From NCBI GenBank assembly GCA_002163245.1, contig MAAL01000063.1, forward strand, positions 1 through 64,000: a stretch of DNA of 64,000 nt, written 5' to 3'. Shown piece by piece: positions 25,429 through 33,804 of this stretch. This DNA is from Gammaproteobacteria bacterium 42_54_T18. Its GTDB lineage: Bacteria > Pseudomonadota > Gammaproteobacteria > Pseudomonadales > Ketobacteraceae. Every line of letters begins with the position of its first letter. The stretch's first letter is position 1. The position numbers were made by a program, and so were the translations under genes. Under the pieces are notes generated by a model. That model had not been told where the DNA came from, searched no databases, and saw nothing but the letters and a program-made list of their open reading frames with translations.

Positions 25429-27231
25429 ATGAACAGTTTTCTGGATCTTATTAAACAGAAAGACGTTAGGCAATTTGCCAGTAAGCCATTGGCATCACTC
25501 GGATATGTGAATTTTGCAAAAAGTTTGTTTCTCGCTAGTAGAGAAAGTGCATATGACAAGAAGGTTCTTCCTCGCTTCTTAATGCAAGCACTTTTTCAAG
25601 GTCTGGGTGATAGAAAGGCCGTTGTGACAGAGTCGGGAGTGTTGAGCTTTTCTGAGCTCGAAACGAGAGCCGTAAAATTGGCGAACGGCTTTTATAAACA
25701 GGGCGTGATCGAAAATGATCGCGTGGCCGTTCTCCTTGATAATGAGCAAGCCTGGTTTGAAACCATGCTTGCCTGCATGTTGACTGGCGTGAAAATGCCG
25801 ATGCTTAGCACACACCTGAATCAGGTTGAGCTCAAGAACTGTATAAATGCCTGTGCCCCAAAGGTATTGGTTTTTTCTCACCGGTTAATCGATGACATTA
25901 AACAGATTGAAAAAGAGCTGACCTCCGTTGAGCTTTTTGTCTGTGCATCTGACGCCATGGCGTCAGAACCGTACACCTCTTTGGAGGCAATGATTGGTTC
26001 TGCTGAATACAAACTTCCACCAGGAGGTTTTGGCGTGGCGCAAATGCCCTTCAGTGGCGGGTCGTCAGGAGTGCCAAAGTTTATACAGCAAAAAGACGGC
26101 CAATCAGCGCTTAATCAGCGAATGAAGGGGGTGACGAAACGTGACCTTCGGGTGCTAAAGCAAAGGTTCGTCTTTGGTCTTACTAGTCTGGGTCTGGGCG
26201 ATATAAAAGATAACATTGTTTCTCTGATACCTGGGCCTCTTTATCATTCGGGTGTTCAGGCTGCTGTGGCACCACTCTATTTGGGTGGCACCGTTGTGGT
26301 AATGAAGAAATTTGATGCAGAAAGTTTTCTACAAACCATCGAAAAAGAAAGGGTGAATTTTACGTTTGTCGCCCCGACAATGCTTGAGCGGATATTGAAA
26401 TTGCCGGAAGAAACCAAGCGTAAGTATGACCTTTCCAGCATGAAGGTCATTGTCTGTGCTGCCGCTCCTTGCCCTGATTATGTGAAGGTAAACATTAATG
26501 GCCTGTTTAGAGAGCAGGGCGCCAGTGTGAGCGTATTTACCGAATACTACGGGTCTTCGGAAGCATTGATGATCTCAATTCTGCGACCGAGAGATTACGA
26601 GGAAAAACCCGAACGCTACAAGAGTGTTGGCAAAGCCATTGTTTCTGAAACGCGCATCTACAATCACGAGAAAAAATCGTGGTGTGCCGTAGGAGAAATT
26701 GGCAATGTACTGATACGCAACCCGCGAATTTATCAAGTGCAAGCGGGTAATTCGGACGATATAAATGCGTCTTTCTTTGAAGTAGATGGCGTCTACTGGT
26801 ATGACGATGGTTGCATTGGCTACCTTGATGAAGATAACTTTCTTTATTTAACGTCTCGTAGCAAAGACATGATCATATCGGGTGGGGTTAATGTTTTTCC
26901 AACAGAAATTGAAAATGTAATAAAGCAGCATGCAGATGTTATGGATGTTGCCGTCATTAAAGTGGGCGATGTAGATTTAGGCGAGGTGCCAGGTGCGCTG
27001 ATACAAATGGTTGATGGAAAAGCGATTGATGAATCAGAACTCATAACGTTTTGTAAAGAGAAGGGTCTATATGGATTTAAGCTGCCCAAGCACATTCGTA
27101 TAATTGACAAACTTCCAAAAAACGATGCGGGAAAAATTCGAAAAAGCGAGCTCGAGAAAGAATTTCACTACTTGAGCCAGCCTAAATCTGCGGGCAATGT
27201 GCCGAATGCAATTGGGGAAGGAGTAGATTGA
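25429..27231 (+). CDS. Acyl-CoA ligase, AMP-binding superfamily
   Basis: A 600-residue ANL-superfamily ligase that would activate a carboxylic acid through an acyl-adenylate. The P-loop-like motif is unusual, FSGGSSGVPKF instead of the common TSGTTGxPKG, but keeps Gly, Ser and Lys. Later motifs are normal: TEYYGSSEA, YDDGCIGYLDE, SRSKDMIISGGVNVFPTEIE and the C-terminal NDAGKIRKSEL lysine loop. It lies 52 bp after the MpaB-like gene and overlaps the next gene (TGATG). The substrate class is not evident; diverged A3 motifs occur in several medium/long-chain and aromatic acid groups. Confidence 0.88.
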   Translation: MNSFLDLIKQKDVRQFASKPLASLGYVNFAKSLFLASRESAYDKKVLPRFLMQALFQGLGDRKAVVTESGVLSFSELETRAVKLANGFYKQGVIENDRVAVLLDNEQAWFETMLACMLTGVKMPMLSTHLNQVELKNCINACAPKVLVFSHRLIDDIKQIEKELTSVELFVCASDAMASEPYTSLEAMIGSAEYKLPPGGFGVAQMPFSGGSSGVPKFIQQKDGQSALNQRMKGVTKRDLRVLKQRFVFGLTSLGLGDIKDNIVSLIPGPLYHSGVQAAVAPLYLGGTVVVMKKFDAESFLQTIEKERVNFTFVAPTMLERILKLPEETKRKYDLSSMKVIVCAAAPCPDYVKVNINGLFREQGASVSVFTEYYGSSEALMISILRPRDYEEKPERYKSVGKAIVSETRIYNHEKKSWCAVGEIGNVLIRNPRIYQVQAGNSDDINASFFEVDGVYWYDDGCIGYLDEDNFLYLTSRSKDMIISGGVNVFPTEIENVIKQHADVMDVAVIKVGDVDLGEVPGALIQMVDGKAIDESELITFCKEKGLYGFKLPKHIRIIDKLPKNDAGKIRKSELEKEFHYLSQPKSAGNVPNAIGEGVD

Positions 27232-28658
27232 TGGCTAAGATGGAAACGGTTGTAACGTTAGCTTATGAGCAAGGGGTTGATTCCTTGAACTCGACATTTA
27301 ACGAGCAAAAAACAGCATATTTTAATGATCCAGAGCCATCTTACGAAGAGAGGGTCCGGCATCTAAAATCGCTAAGAAAAATGCTGATAAAGAATCGTCG
27401 AAATATCAAAGAAGCGATTAATTTGGACTACGGGATTCGGAGCAATATTGAGAGTAACCTTGCTGAAGTAGCATCATCCATTCTCGCCATAAACCATATG
27501 ATCAAACATTTGCGACAATGGATGAAACCACAAAAGCGACAAGCTAGCATTGGTTTTTTTGGTGGTAAAAGCAGACTGTTGGCTCAGCCGCTTGGTATCG
27601 TCGGTATTATTGTTCCCTGGAATTTTCCTATCTATTTGTCCTTTATACCGATTGCAACCGCCATTGCGGCGGGGAATCGGGTCATGGTCAAAATGTCTGA
27701 GAACTCGCGAAATCTTGCCAAGGTCCTTATCAACATTTCCCCCGAGTATTTTTCAGATGAAAAACTGTCATTTATTGATGAAACGGGAAAGGTTGGAATA
27801 GAGTTTTCAACGTTATCGTTTGACTTACTGCTGTTTACCGGTTCTCCCGACACGGGAAAGTCCGTCATGAGATCTGCAGCCAATAATCTGACTCCCGTCA
27901 TTCTAGAACTGGGTGGGAAAAACCCTGTCATCGTTGATCCAACGTATCCGCTAGAAAAGGCGGTTGAGCGTATCGTATTTGCAAAGCAAACAAACGCCGG
28001 GCAAGTCTGTCTTAACGTGGACTATGTTTTTGTTCATGAATCTAAAATTGATCGCTTTGTAGAGCTCATAAAGGCGGCGGTAAAAAAGATGGTTCCCGAT
28101 ATCAATAGCCCTTACTTTACGTCGATAATCGATGACGCTTCAATGAAACGTCTTGATAACCTATTGCAAGACGCAAAGAGTAAAGGCGCAGAAGTGATCA
28201 ACTTGAGTGACCAAGAGATAAATTATGGAGATAAAAAGTTTCCAATAAATTTGGTCATCAATCCAACGCAGGATATGGAGATTTGCCAGCGAGAAATTTT
28301 TGGTCCGATTCTTTCAGTACGAACCTATAGTGAACCTCAGAAAATAATTGATTACACTAATTCCCATGAAAAACCTTTAGCTCTCTATATATTTTCCCAT
28401 GATAAAAAACTAATAGAGACCTATATTTCAAGAATCATGTCAGGTGGTGTGACGGTGAATGATATTGCGCTGCACGCGGCACAGGATGATCTTCCATTTG
28501 GTGGCGTGGGGCATAGCGGTATGGGACATTATCACGGTTCTGAGGGGTTTCAGTCGTTCTCGAAAATGCGACCGGTATTCTATCAGCCTAGACTGAATCT
28601 GTTTTCTGCTTTGAATCCTCCTTATACAGGATTGCTAAAAAAGATTATCGATATGTAG
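27231..28658 (+). CDS. Aldehyde dehydrogenase (coniferyl-aldehyde-dehydrogenase-like)
   Basis: A 475-residue NAD(P)-dependent ALDH. Motifs seen are IVPWNFPIYLSF, the substrate-side Glu in VILELGGK, the catalytic Cys in NAGQVCLN and FGPILSVRTY. It is of the short, class-3-like type, with a C-terminal tail (YTGLLKKIIDM) that might bind membrane. The start ATG overlaps the ligase stop (TGATG), so the frame's apparent TTG three bases earlier is unlikely. It is a clear paralogue of the ALDH at 36286, sharing long stretches such as LTPVILELGGK and QVCLNVDY. It probably oxidises an aldehyde produced by the upstream oxygenase to the acid used by the ligase. Confidence 0.92.
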   Translation: MAKMETVVTLAYEQGVDSLNSTFNEQKTAYFNDPEPSYEERVRHLKSLRKMLIKNRRNIKEAINLDYGIRSNIESNLAEVASSILAINHMIKHLRQWMKPQKRQASIGFFGGKSRLLAQPLGIVGIIVPWNFPIYLSFIPIATAIAAGNRVMVKMSENSRNLAKVLINISPEYFSDEKLSFIDETGKVGIEFSTLSFDLLLFTGSPDTGKSVMRSAANNLTPVILELGGKNPVIVDPTYPLEKAVERIVFAKQTNAGQVCLNVDYVFVHESKIDRFVELIKAAVKKMVPDINSPYFTSIIDDASMKRLDNLLQDAKSKGAEVINLSDQEINYGDKKFPINLVINPTQDMEICQREIFGPILSVRTYSEPQKIIDYTNSHEKPLALYIFSHDKKLIETYISRIMSGGVTVNDIALHAAQDDLPFGGVGHSGMGHYHGSEGFQSFSKMRPVFYQPRLNLFSALNPPYTGLLKKIIDM

Positions 28659-28739
28659 TTCGAAATTTAATGGTGTATACGATCCAACGTTAATACGGAT
28701 ATTTATTTAATCCTGTGGCTTTTAAGGACCCTGACTTCA

Positions 28740-29975
28740 ATGGAATTAATGCAAAGTTTTCTCCAGCACCCCGATATTACCTATCTTCTATTAATTCCAG
28801 TTATTAGTGGTGTGATTGGCTTAGTGACTAACGTGATTGGCATTCAAATGATGTTTAAACCACTTCACTTTGTGGGTATAAAACCACTTTTTGGTTGGCA
28901 AGGTATCATTCCATCTCGTGCCAAGAAATTTGCTCGCTTGCAGATGGATCAAGTTGAAAGGATAGTCGATGTAGGGGAGCTACTGGAAAGTATTGACCCT
29001 ATAGAAATTAACAAAATTCTACAGCCAGATATACGGCAATTAGTCGAAGTCATGATCGATGACGCGGTCTCTAAATCGTCACCTGTTTTTTGGGAAAATA
29101 CACCTTATGTGATTAAATCAAGGCTCTATTCAAAAGTAGAGCGTGAAATGCCGGCTAGCATTGACAGCCTATTCGAGTACATAAAAAGTAACCATGAGGC
29201 GATTTTTGACTCAAAACAAATGGTCATTGATAAGCTAGATAAAGAAAAACACCTATTGGTTGAACTCATCCAAAAAATCGTTAATAAGGAACTTGGCTTT
29301 CTCGTTAAGTCTGGCCTTGTTTTGGGTTTCATATTTGGCATATTTCAGATGGGTTTATTTTACCAGTACCCAGGCGCCTGGTACGTCTTACCCATTGGTG
29401 GGTTCGCCGTTGGATACCTGACCAACTGGGTGGCAATAAAACTCCTGTTCAATCCAATTAATCCTATCAAAATTGGCCCCTTCACTCTGCAAGGCCTTTT
29501 CTTAAAACGAAAACATGAAGTGGCCGAGGATTATGCAGATACCATGACCAAGTCCGTACTCAATGCTCAAACGGTCGCGGAATATATACTGGCGTCGGAT
29601 AGCACCTCTCCGCTAAATAAAAAGCTAAAATATCATATTAATAAAACCATTGATAAATCTTTGGGCCGAACTAAACACCTGCTCTTACCTTTGATCGGCA
29701 CGGAAAACTATATTGAATTAAAGGAGGGGCTTTTCGATCAAATGCGCAGTGAGGATCAACCTCCGCCTCCTGTTCTTGACAGTATTGCCTACATGGAAAA
29801 GTCCATCAATCTCAGTGAAGTAATACAGTCGCGCATGAAGGCGTTTTCCCCATTGGAACTTGACCGTTTTGTACGCCCCATATTTGAAGAAGACGAATGG
29901 ATACTTTACATCGTAGGCGGGGCGTTGGGCTTTGTCGCGGGGTGGTGCCAATTCGTAACGATGTTTTCTGGATAA
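28740..29975 (+). CDS. DUF445 family membrane protein
   Basis: A 411-residue protein with the DUF445 (YheB-like) pattern: an N-terminal hydrophobic segment with GVIGLVTNVIGIQMMFKP, a following GWQGIIPSRAKKFA motif, a middle helix pair (about 190-235) containing GYLTNWVAIKLLFNP, and a last hydrophobic helix near the C-terminus. The two TN..AI..MFKP/LFNP segments look like an internal duplication. Function is unknown. It follows the ALDH after 81 bp in the same direction and may be the last gene of that operon. Confidence 0.8.
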   Translation: MELMQSFLQHPDITYLLLIPVISGVIGLVTNVIGIQMMFKPLHFVGIKPLFGWQGIIPSRAKKFARLQMDQVERIVDVGELLESIDPIEINKILQPDIRQLVEVMIDDAVSKSSPVFWENTPYVIKSRLYSKVEREMPASIDSLFEYIKSNHEAIFDSKQMVIDKLDKEKHLLVELIQKIVNKELGFLVKSGLVLGFIFGIFQMGLFYQYPGAWYVLPIGGFAVGYLTNWVAIKLLFNPINPIKIGPFTLQGLFLKRKHEVAEDYADTMTKSVLNAQTVAEYILASDSTSPLNKKLKYHINKTIDKSLGRTKHLLLPLIGTENYIELKEGLFDQMRSEDQPPPPVLDSIAYMEKSINLSEVIQSRMKAFSPLELDRFVRPIFEEDEWILYIVGGALGFVAGWCQFVTMFSG

Positions 29976-30044
29976 AATAGAGTTAAGAGAGTACGCTTTA
30001 CCCCGTGACGTAGTAATGCTATTTGATGATTGTGTAGTTGCTTA

Positions 30045-30053
30045 GGGGGGGGG
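30045..30053 (+). repeat. G9 homopolymer at the start of a tetR gene
   Basis: Nine consecutive G residues end one base before the ATG at 30055 and take the place of the ribosome binding site. Tract-length change would alter Shine-Dalgarno pairing and spacing. This could be a phase-variable switch or a region prone to sequencing error. Confidence 0.85.
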
Positions 30054-30054
30054 A

Positions 30055-30639
30055 ATGATTAAGTTATCTGATAACCAAGAAGTGAAAGAAAGGATAAAGC
30101 AAGAGCTTTATCGGTGCATGATTGAAATGCCATACAATAAAATCACGGTCAAAAATCTTGTTTCTAGACTTGGAATGAGCAGACAGAATTTCTATCGATA
30201 TTATATGTCGAAGGATGAGATATTGTTGGATCTGATCGATGATATGTTAGATGCGGCATATCAAGTGATAGAACTGAACATACAATTGGTTAGCGAAAAT
30301 GTCAGCTTAATAACGGACAGGCTCCAGGAATTAGTTATCCCGAGAAAGGAATTTATTCATGAGATACTAAACTGCTCAAATGATAAAGTTGTGTTCGCTC
30401 ATTTACATCGATTTATTCGAAGAGTCGTCGGAAGGTTGTTGCGAGAAGGGAATCATACGGATATCGATCAGGATTATATGGATATCGTTATTTCTAAACA
30501 CACGGGGTCTGGTTACCATATGGTCAAGGCTTGGGCGCAAATTGATGGTGAATTAGATGAATCTAAACTTAGATATCTTATATTTAATTTTGTGGATGGT
30601 TTGCTCAGAGAAGTGGGTGATACGTTTGAGTCGTCGTGA
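30055..30639 (+). CDS. TetR-family transcriptional regulator
   Basis: A 194-residue regulator with a TetR helix-turn-helix (about residues 24-60: ITVKNLVSRLGMSRQNFYRYYMSKDEILLDLI). The C-terminal ligand domain keeps a GSGYHMVKAWA segment, which also appears in the regulator at 45763 (GSGFNVVKGWA); the two are paralogues. The start is ATG 30055, placed right after the G9 tract. Neighbours upstream are the MpaB/ligase/ALDH/DUF445 genes and downstream the outer-membrane triad, either of which could be its target. Confidence 0.88.
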   Translation: MIKLSDNQEVKERIKQELYRCMIEMPYNKITVKNLVSRLGMSRQNFYRYYMSKDEILLDLIDDMLDAAYQVIELNIQLVSENVSLITDRLQELVIPRKEFIHEILNCSNDKVVFAHLHRFIRRVVGRLLREGNHTDIDQDYMDIVISKHTGSGYHMVKAWAQIDGELDESKLRYLIFNFVDGLLREVGDTFESS

Positions 30640-30794
30640 ACGTTAACTCACTATGATAGGTCGTTATGGTAGGTAGTTATGATAGATAGCATAGAAGAAC
30701 TCTTATCCATTCAGCTGCGACCTAGAAAATTAAAAGGCATCCTATGGGGGTGAATTGCGGTACTTTTTAATGAATGTCATCTACACTTAATTTC

Positions 30795-30848
30795 ATGAGC
30801 CTCAAACATCCCAAACATCCCAAACATCCCATTTATGTCCTTAAATAG
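30795..30848 (+). other. Short ORF built of three 9-bp tandem repeats, overlapping the porin-like start
   Basis: Three perfect copies of AAACATCCC (30804-30830) lie inside an ORF of 17 codons, MSLKHPKHPKHPIYVLK, that ends 14 bases inside the next gene in another frame. The next gene, at 30835, also starts with MSL. It may be a leader peptide or just a local duplication; no strong ribosome binding site is present. Confidence 0.35.
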
Positions 30849-32151
30849 ACCTACCAGTTACCGCGAAATCAGCCAACTACCGCTGATACTTGCCTTAATT
30901 TGGTTAACCCTTTTTCCAGCTTATAGCATGGCTGATGATTTTGCGCCTAGCCGGTTTAGTTTTAATGGCTTCGCGACGCTGGGTGCCGTCAGGGGTGGGT
31001 CAGAGGCCCTTGGCTACCGCCAAGATATTGCAGAAGATGGCGTCTTTGAGGGGGATTGGTCGTTAAAGACCGATTCCCTGTTAGCGCTGCAGTTTGGTGT
31101 TCGGATAACGGATGATTTTGATGCTGCTATGCAGCTCGTCTATGAAGATCGCGCTATCAATGGCATTGAAGAAAGCCTGAAGTGGGCCTATTTACGGTAT
31201 CGATTGTCGCCAAATGTCACCGCGCGAGCGGGTCGCATTGGCCTTGATTTATATATGCTATCGGAGTATCGACACCTGGGGTTTTCTTATCTTTGGGCGA
31301 GACCTCCCGTTGAGTTCTATGGAGCAATACCATTGGAATATTTTGATGGTGTTGATGTTGGTTATACTACCTCTCTAGGTGTTGGAACACTCAGTACCAA
31401 ATTTTTTGCTGGAACTGGCTCATCAGCAGTCGATTTTGTTGATAGTGGCGATAAGCTACGAGTTGATAAGGCGATTGGCGCTACCGTCAGTTGGGAGACC
31501 ATGCATTGGCAACTGCGCTTTTCAGCAACTACCGTTGAATTCAATGACGACCTGCAAGAGACCTTTCGCACCGATGATTTTATTATGGGTCTTTTATCAG
31601 CCGCAACGCTGATAAAAACCCAAACGCCGTTCGACTGGACTGACGCCGAACATATTGCAGATCAAATTTCTCTTCAGGACGTAACAGCCAATTACTATGC
31701 GGTGGGTATATCCTACGACCATGCTGCGTGGGTGATTCAATCAGAAATCAATTACTATGATGCTGAGGACGAATTATTTAAATCTTACACGGGGCAATAT
31801 CTTAGTGTTGGTTATCGCATAGCGTCAACCAGCCTGTATGGGCTAGTGGCGAGAGGTAAACAGCTGAAATCGAGAGAGAAAGTTCCACCCCTCCCCGCTG
31901 AATTAGCGCCATTCGCACCTGCTTTAGATCCTTTGCTGGCGGGCGTACAAGCGCTGTATGACTTAAACTATATTGATCAACACAGTCTCTCCATCGGATT
32001 CCGATGGGACGTTCGCTATGATGTTGCATTGAAATTCCAATGGGATCGAACCTGGGTGGATGATGCGGGTGGATTACTTTGGGTGCAGACTACGCTTACC
32101 GAAAAAGAAACTATCGATACCTATTCTCTTAACTTAAACGTTATTTTTTAG
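30835..32151 (+). CDS. Outer-membrane beta-barrel (porin-like) protein
   Basis: A 438-residue secreted protein with a signal peptide (residues 1-33, ending YSMA). The mature part has repeated amphipathic strands with aromatic girdle residues, for example FSFNGFATLGAVRGGSE, YLRYRLSPNVTARAGRIGL, YAVGISYDHAAWVIQSE and a last strand ending in Phe (YSLNLNVIF), the usual signal for outer-membrane insertion by BAM. It therefore resembles a 14-18-strand barrel, but I do not recognise a substrate family. It overlaps the small periplasmic binding protein gene, and that overlaps the diguanylate cyclase, so the three are probably one transcription unit. Confidence 0.75.
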   Translation: MSLNRPTSYREISQLPLILALIWLTLFPAYSMADDFAPSRFSFNGFATLGAVRGGSEALGYRQDIAEDGVFEGDWSLKTDSLLALQFGVRITDDFDAAMQLVYEDRAINGIEESLKWAYLRYRLSPNVTARAGRIGLDLYMLSEYRHLGFSYLWARPPVEFYGAIPLEYFDGVDVGYTTSLGVGTLSTKFFAGTGSSAVDFVDSGDKLRVDKAIGATVSWETMHWQLRFSATTVEFNDDLQETFRTDDFIMGLLSAATLIKTQTPFDWTDAEHIADQISLQDVTANYYAVGISYDHAAWVIQSEINYYDAEDELFKSYTGQYLSVGYRIASTSLYGLVARGKQLKSREKVPPLPAELAPFAPALDPLLAGVQALYDLNYIDQHSLSIGFRWDVRYDVALKFQWDRTWVDDAGGLLWVQTTLTEKETIDTYSLNLNVIF

Positions 32152-32153
32152 TG

Positions 32154-32576
32154 ATGATAAAACGACAGCGACTCATATTATTATTGATTACATTGCTTGC
32201 AAGTCCTTTGCAGGCCGGTGTGGTCGTGATAGTAAATGCTGAAAATACCGTGAATGATTTCAACCAGCGGCAATTAGTGGATCTTTATATGGGGAGGGAC
32301 TTATACTTTCCCAACGGTCAGATGGCATTACGCCTTGATCAATCGCCAGACTCTAAGGTTCGGAAGAATTTTTACGCAAACCTTGTCGGTAAGACCGTCG
32401 CCCAAGTGAATGCATACTGGGCGAGATTGCTATTCACCGGCCGGGCCTCTCCGCCACAGGTTATCCGCAACAGCAAGGACGTATTAAAAGCGATCCGAAA
32501 CAATTTTAATGCGGTGGGTTATATCGACGAGAAAGACCTGGAGGACGGCGTTAGGGTTATTGCACATGTTGACTAA
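32154..32576 (+). CDS. Small periplasmic PBP-like (phosphate-binding-type) protein
   Basis: A 140-residue secreted protein with a signal peptide (residues 1-21, ending LQA). The mature part resembles a one-lobe PstS/PBP-like domain found in short proteins: VVIVNAENTVNDFNQRQLVDLYMGR, a FPNG turn, a QVNAYWARLLFTGR helix and a GYIDEKDLEDGVRV end. It is about half the size of a full solute receptor. I use ATG 32154; GTG 32151 directly before it overlaps the porin stop. There is no separate ribosome binding site, so translation is probably coupled. Placed just ahead of a sensor cyclase, it may present a ligand to that protein. Confidence 0.78.
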   Translation: MIKRQRLILLLITLLASPLQAGVVVIVNAENTVNDFNQRQLVDLYMGRDLYFPNGQMALRLDQSPDSKVRKNFYANLVGKTVAQVNAYWARLLFTGRASPPQVIRNSKDVLKAIRNNFNAVGYIDEKDLEDGVRVIAHVD

Positions 32577-33801
32577 ACTCTGGCGATCGCTTCCCTTTCA
32601 AACAGGGTTCAGCATTGCATTGGGTGCTGTGCTATTGACATTAATACTGTCGATTACGGTATATAACTGGACCATTAAAAAGGTCGTTAGAGATTCCAAT
32701 CTCCGTATTTCTCAACTGGTCAGTACCGTCGAGCGTAGCGCATCAATCGCAGCCTATTTGGATAACAGTGAACTTGCACTCGATGTGACGCAAGGGCTTG
32801 TTAAGAATGACATTGTCACAGGTGTTTCACTACGCAGTGATTCTGGCATGCGCATTATTAGTGGCTCTCCTTTCAATTTTAACGACGATAATATCCTACA
32901 CTTCTCGCTTGCCAACCCCTTTATGACCGATGAAAAAATCGGTGATATTTTTATTAAACCTAATCAGAATAATATTGATGCGCAAGCGACACAAATGGGT
33001 TTTATTTTTGTGTCTATGTTAACGACTCATTCCTTAATAATTACCATTTTTGTGATTTTTCTGGTGCAAAGTCGTTTAACAAGACACCTGACTGTTCTCG
33101 CCAAAACACTCCATAAGATTGAACCCGGTAGTGTAGAACGATTACAATGCCCGCCTCTGCATCGTAATGATGAAATAGGTTTGCTTGTTCGGGATACCAA
33201 TCAGCTGTTGACGGCGGTGCAAAATACCCTCGAAGGCGAACGTCGTTTACGCGAATATTCCGAAACCCTTGAGAAACAAACTCGTAAAGAAGCGGAACGT
33301 GATCCTCTTACCAATTTACTCAATCGACGAGCGGGTGAACGAGCCATCGCAAGAGCACTACAGAAAGCCGAAGCCGGCAAAACTCGTTGCGCCATTATGC
33401 TGATTGACTTGGATAAATTTAAACCCATCAATGATACGTACGGTCATGATGCGGGTGACCATACGTTGGTCACCATTTCGAATCGTTTAATCAAAACATT
33501 GCGTAAGAATGATATTGTCATCCGTTGGGGTGGCGATGAGTTTTTAATTCTCGTGCAGCAAGGTCATGGCGACCTTCAGGAATCAGTGATCGCCGATAAA
33601 ATACTCGCGGCACTTGCGGTTAACATCGATCTTAACGAAAATACCAAAGCTAGTATCGGAGGTAGTATTGGTATATCCCTTTACCCCGATCATGGAACCG
33701 ACGCTACCCACCTCATTGATCTTGCTGACAAAGCGATGTACCACATCAAGCGTTCGGGACGGAATGGCCATTTTATCCACACACCTGGCGATAGCGTTTA
33801 A
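32566..33801 (+). CDS. Membrane-bound diguanylate cyclase with periplasmic sensor
   Basis: A 411-residue GGDEF protein. Helix 1 spans about 13-34, a periplasmic domain about 40-140 resembling CHASE8 (ERSASIAAYLDNSELALDV), helix 2 about 146-168, a HAMP-like linker about 169-225 and a GGDEF domain about 245-400. The active site is intact (GGDEF, 322-326, preceded by RW) and the inhibitory site RKND (313-316) is present, so it should make c-di-GMP and be product-inhibited. The frame runs back to 32509 inside the upstream gene, but ATG 32566 gives the natural N-terminus and an 11-base overlap. The layout recalls YfiN (TpbB), which is controlled by a periplasmic protein. Confidence 0.92.
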   Translation: MLTKLWRSLPFQTGFSIALGAVLLTLILSITVYNWTIKKVVRDSNLRISQLVSTVERSASIAAYLDNSELALDVTQGLVKNDIVTGVSLRSDSGMRIISGSPFNFNDDNILHFSLANPFMTDEKIGDIFIKPNQNNIDAQATQMGFIFVSMLTTHSLIITIFVIFLVQSRLTRHLTVLAKTLHKIEPGSVERLQCPPLHRNDEIGLLVRDTNQLLTAVQNTLEGERRLREYSETLEKQTRKEAERDPLTNLLNRRAGERAIARALQKAEAGKTRCAIMLIDLDKFKPINDTYGHDAGDHTLVTISNRLIKTLRKNDIVIRWGGDEFLILVQQGHGDLQESVIADKILAALAVNIDLNENTKASIGGSIGISLYPDHGTDATHLIDLADKAMYHIKRSGRNGHFIHTPGDSV

Positions 33802-33804
33802 CCG

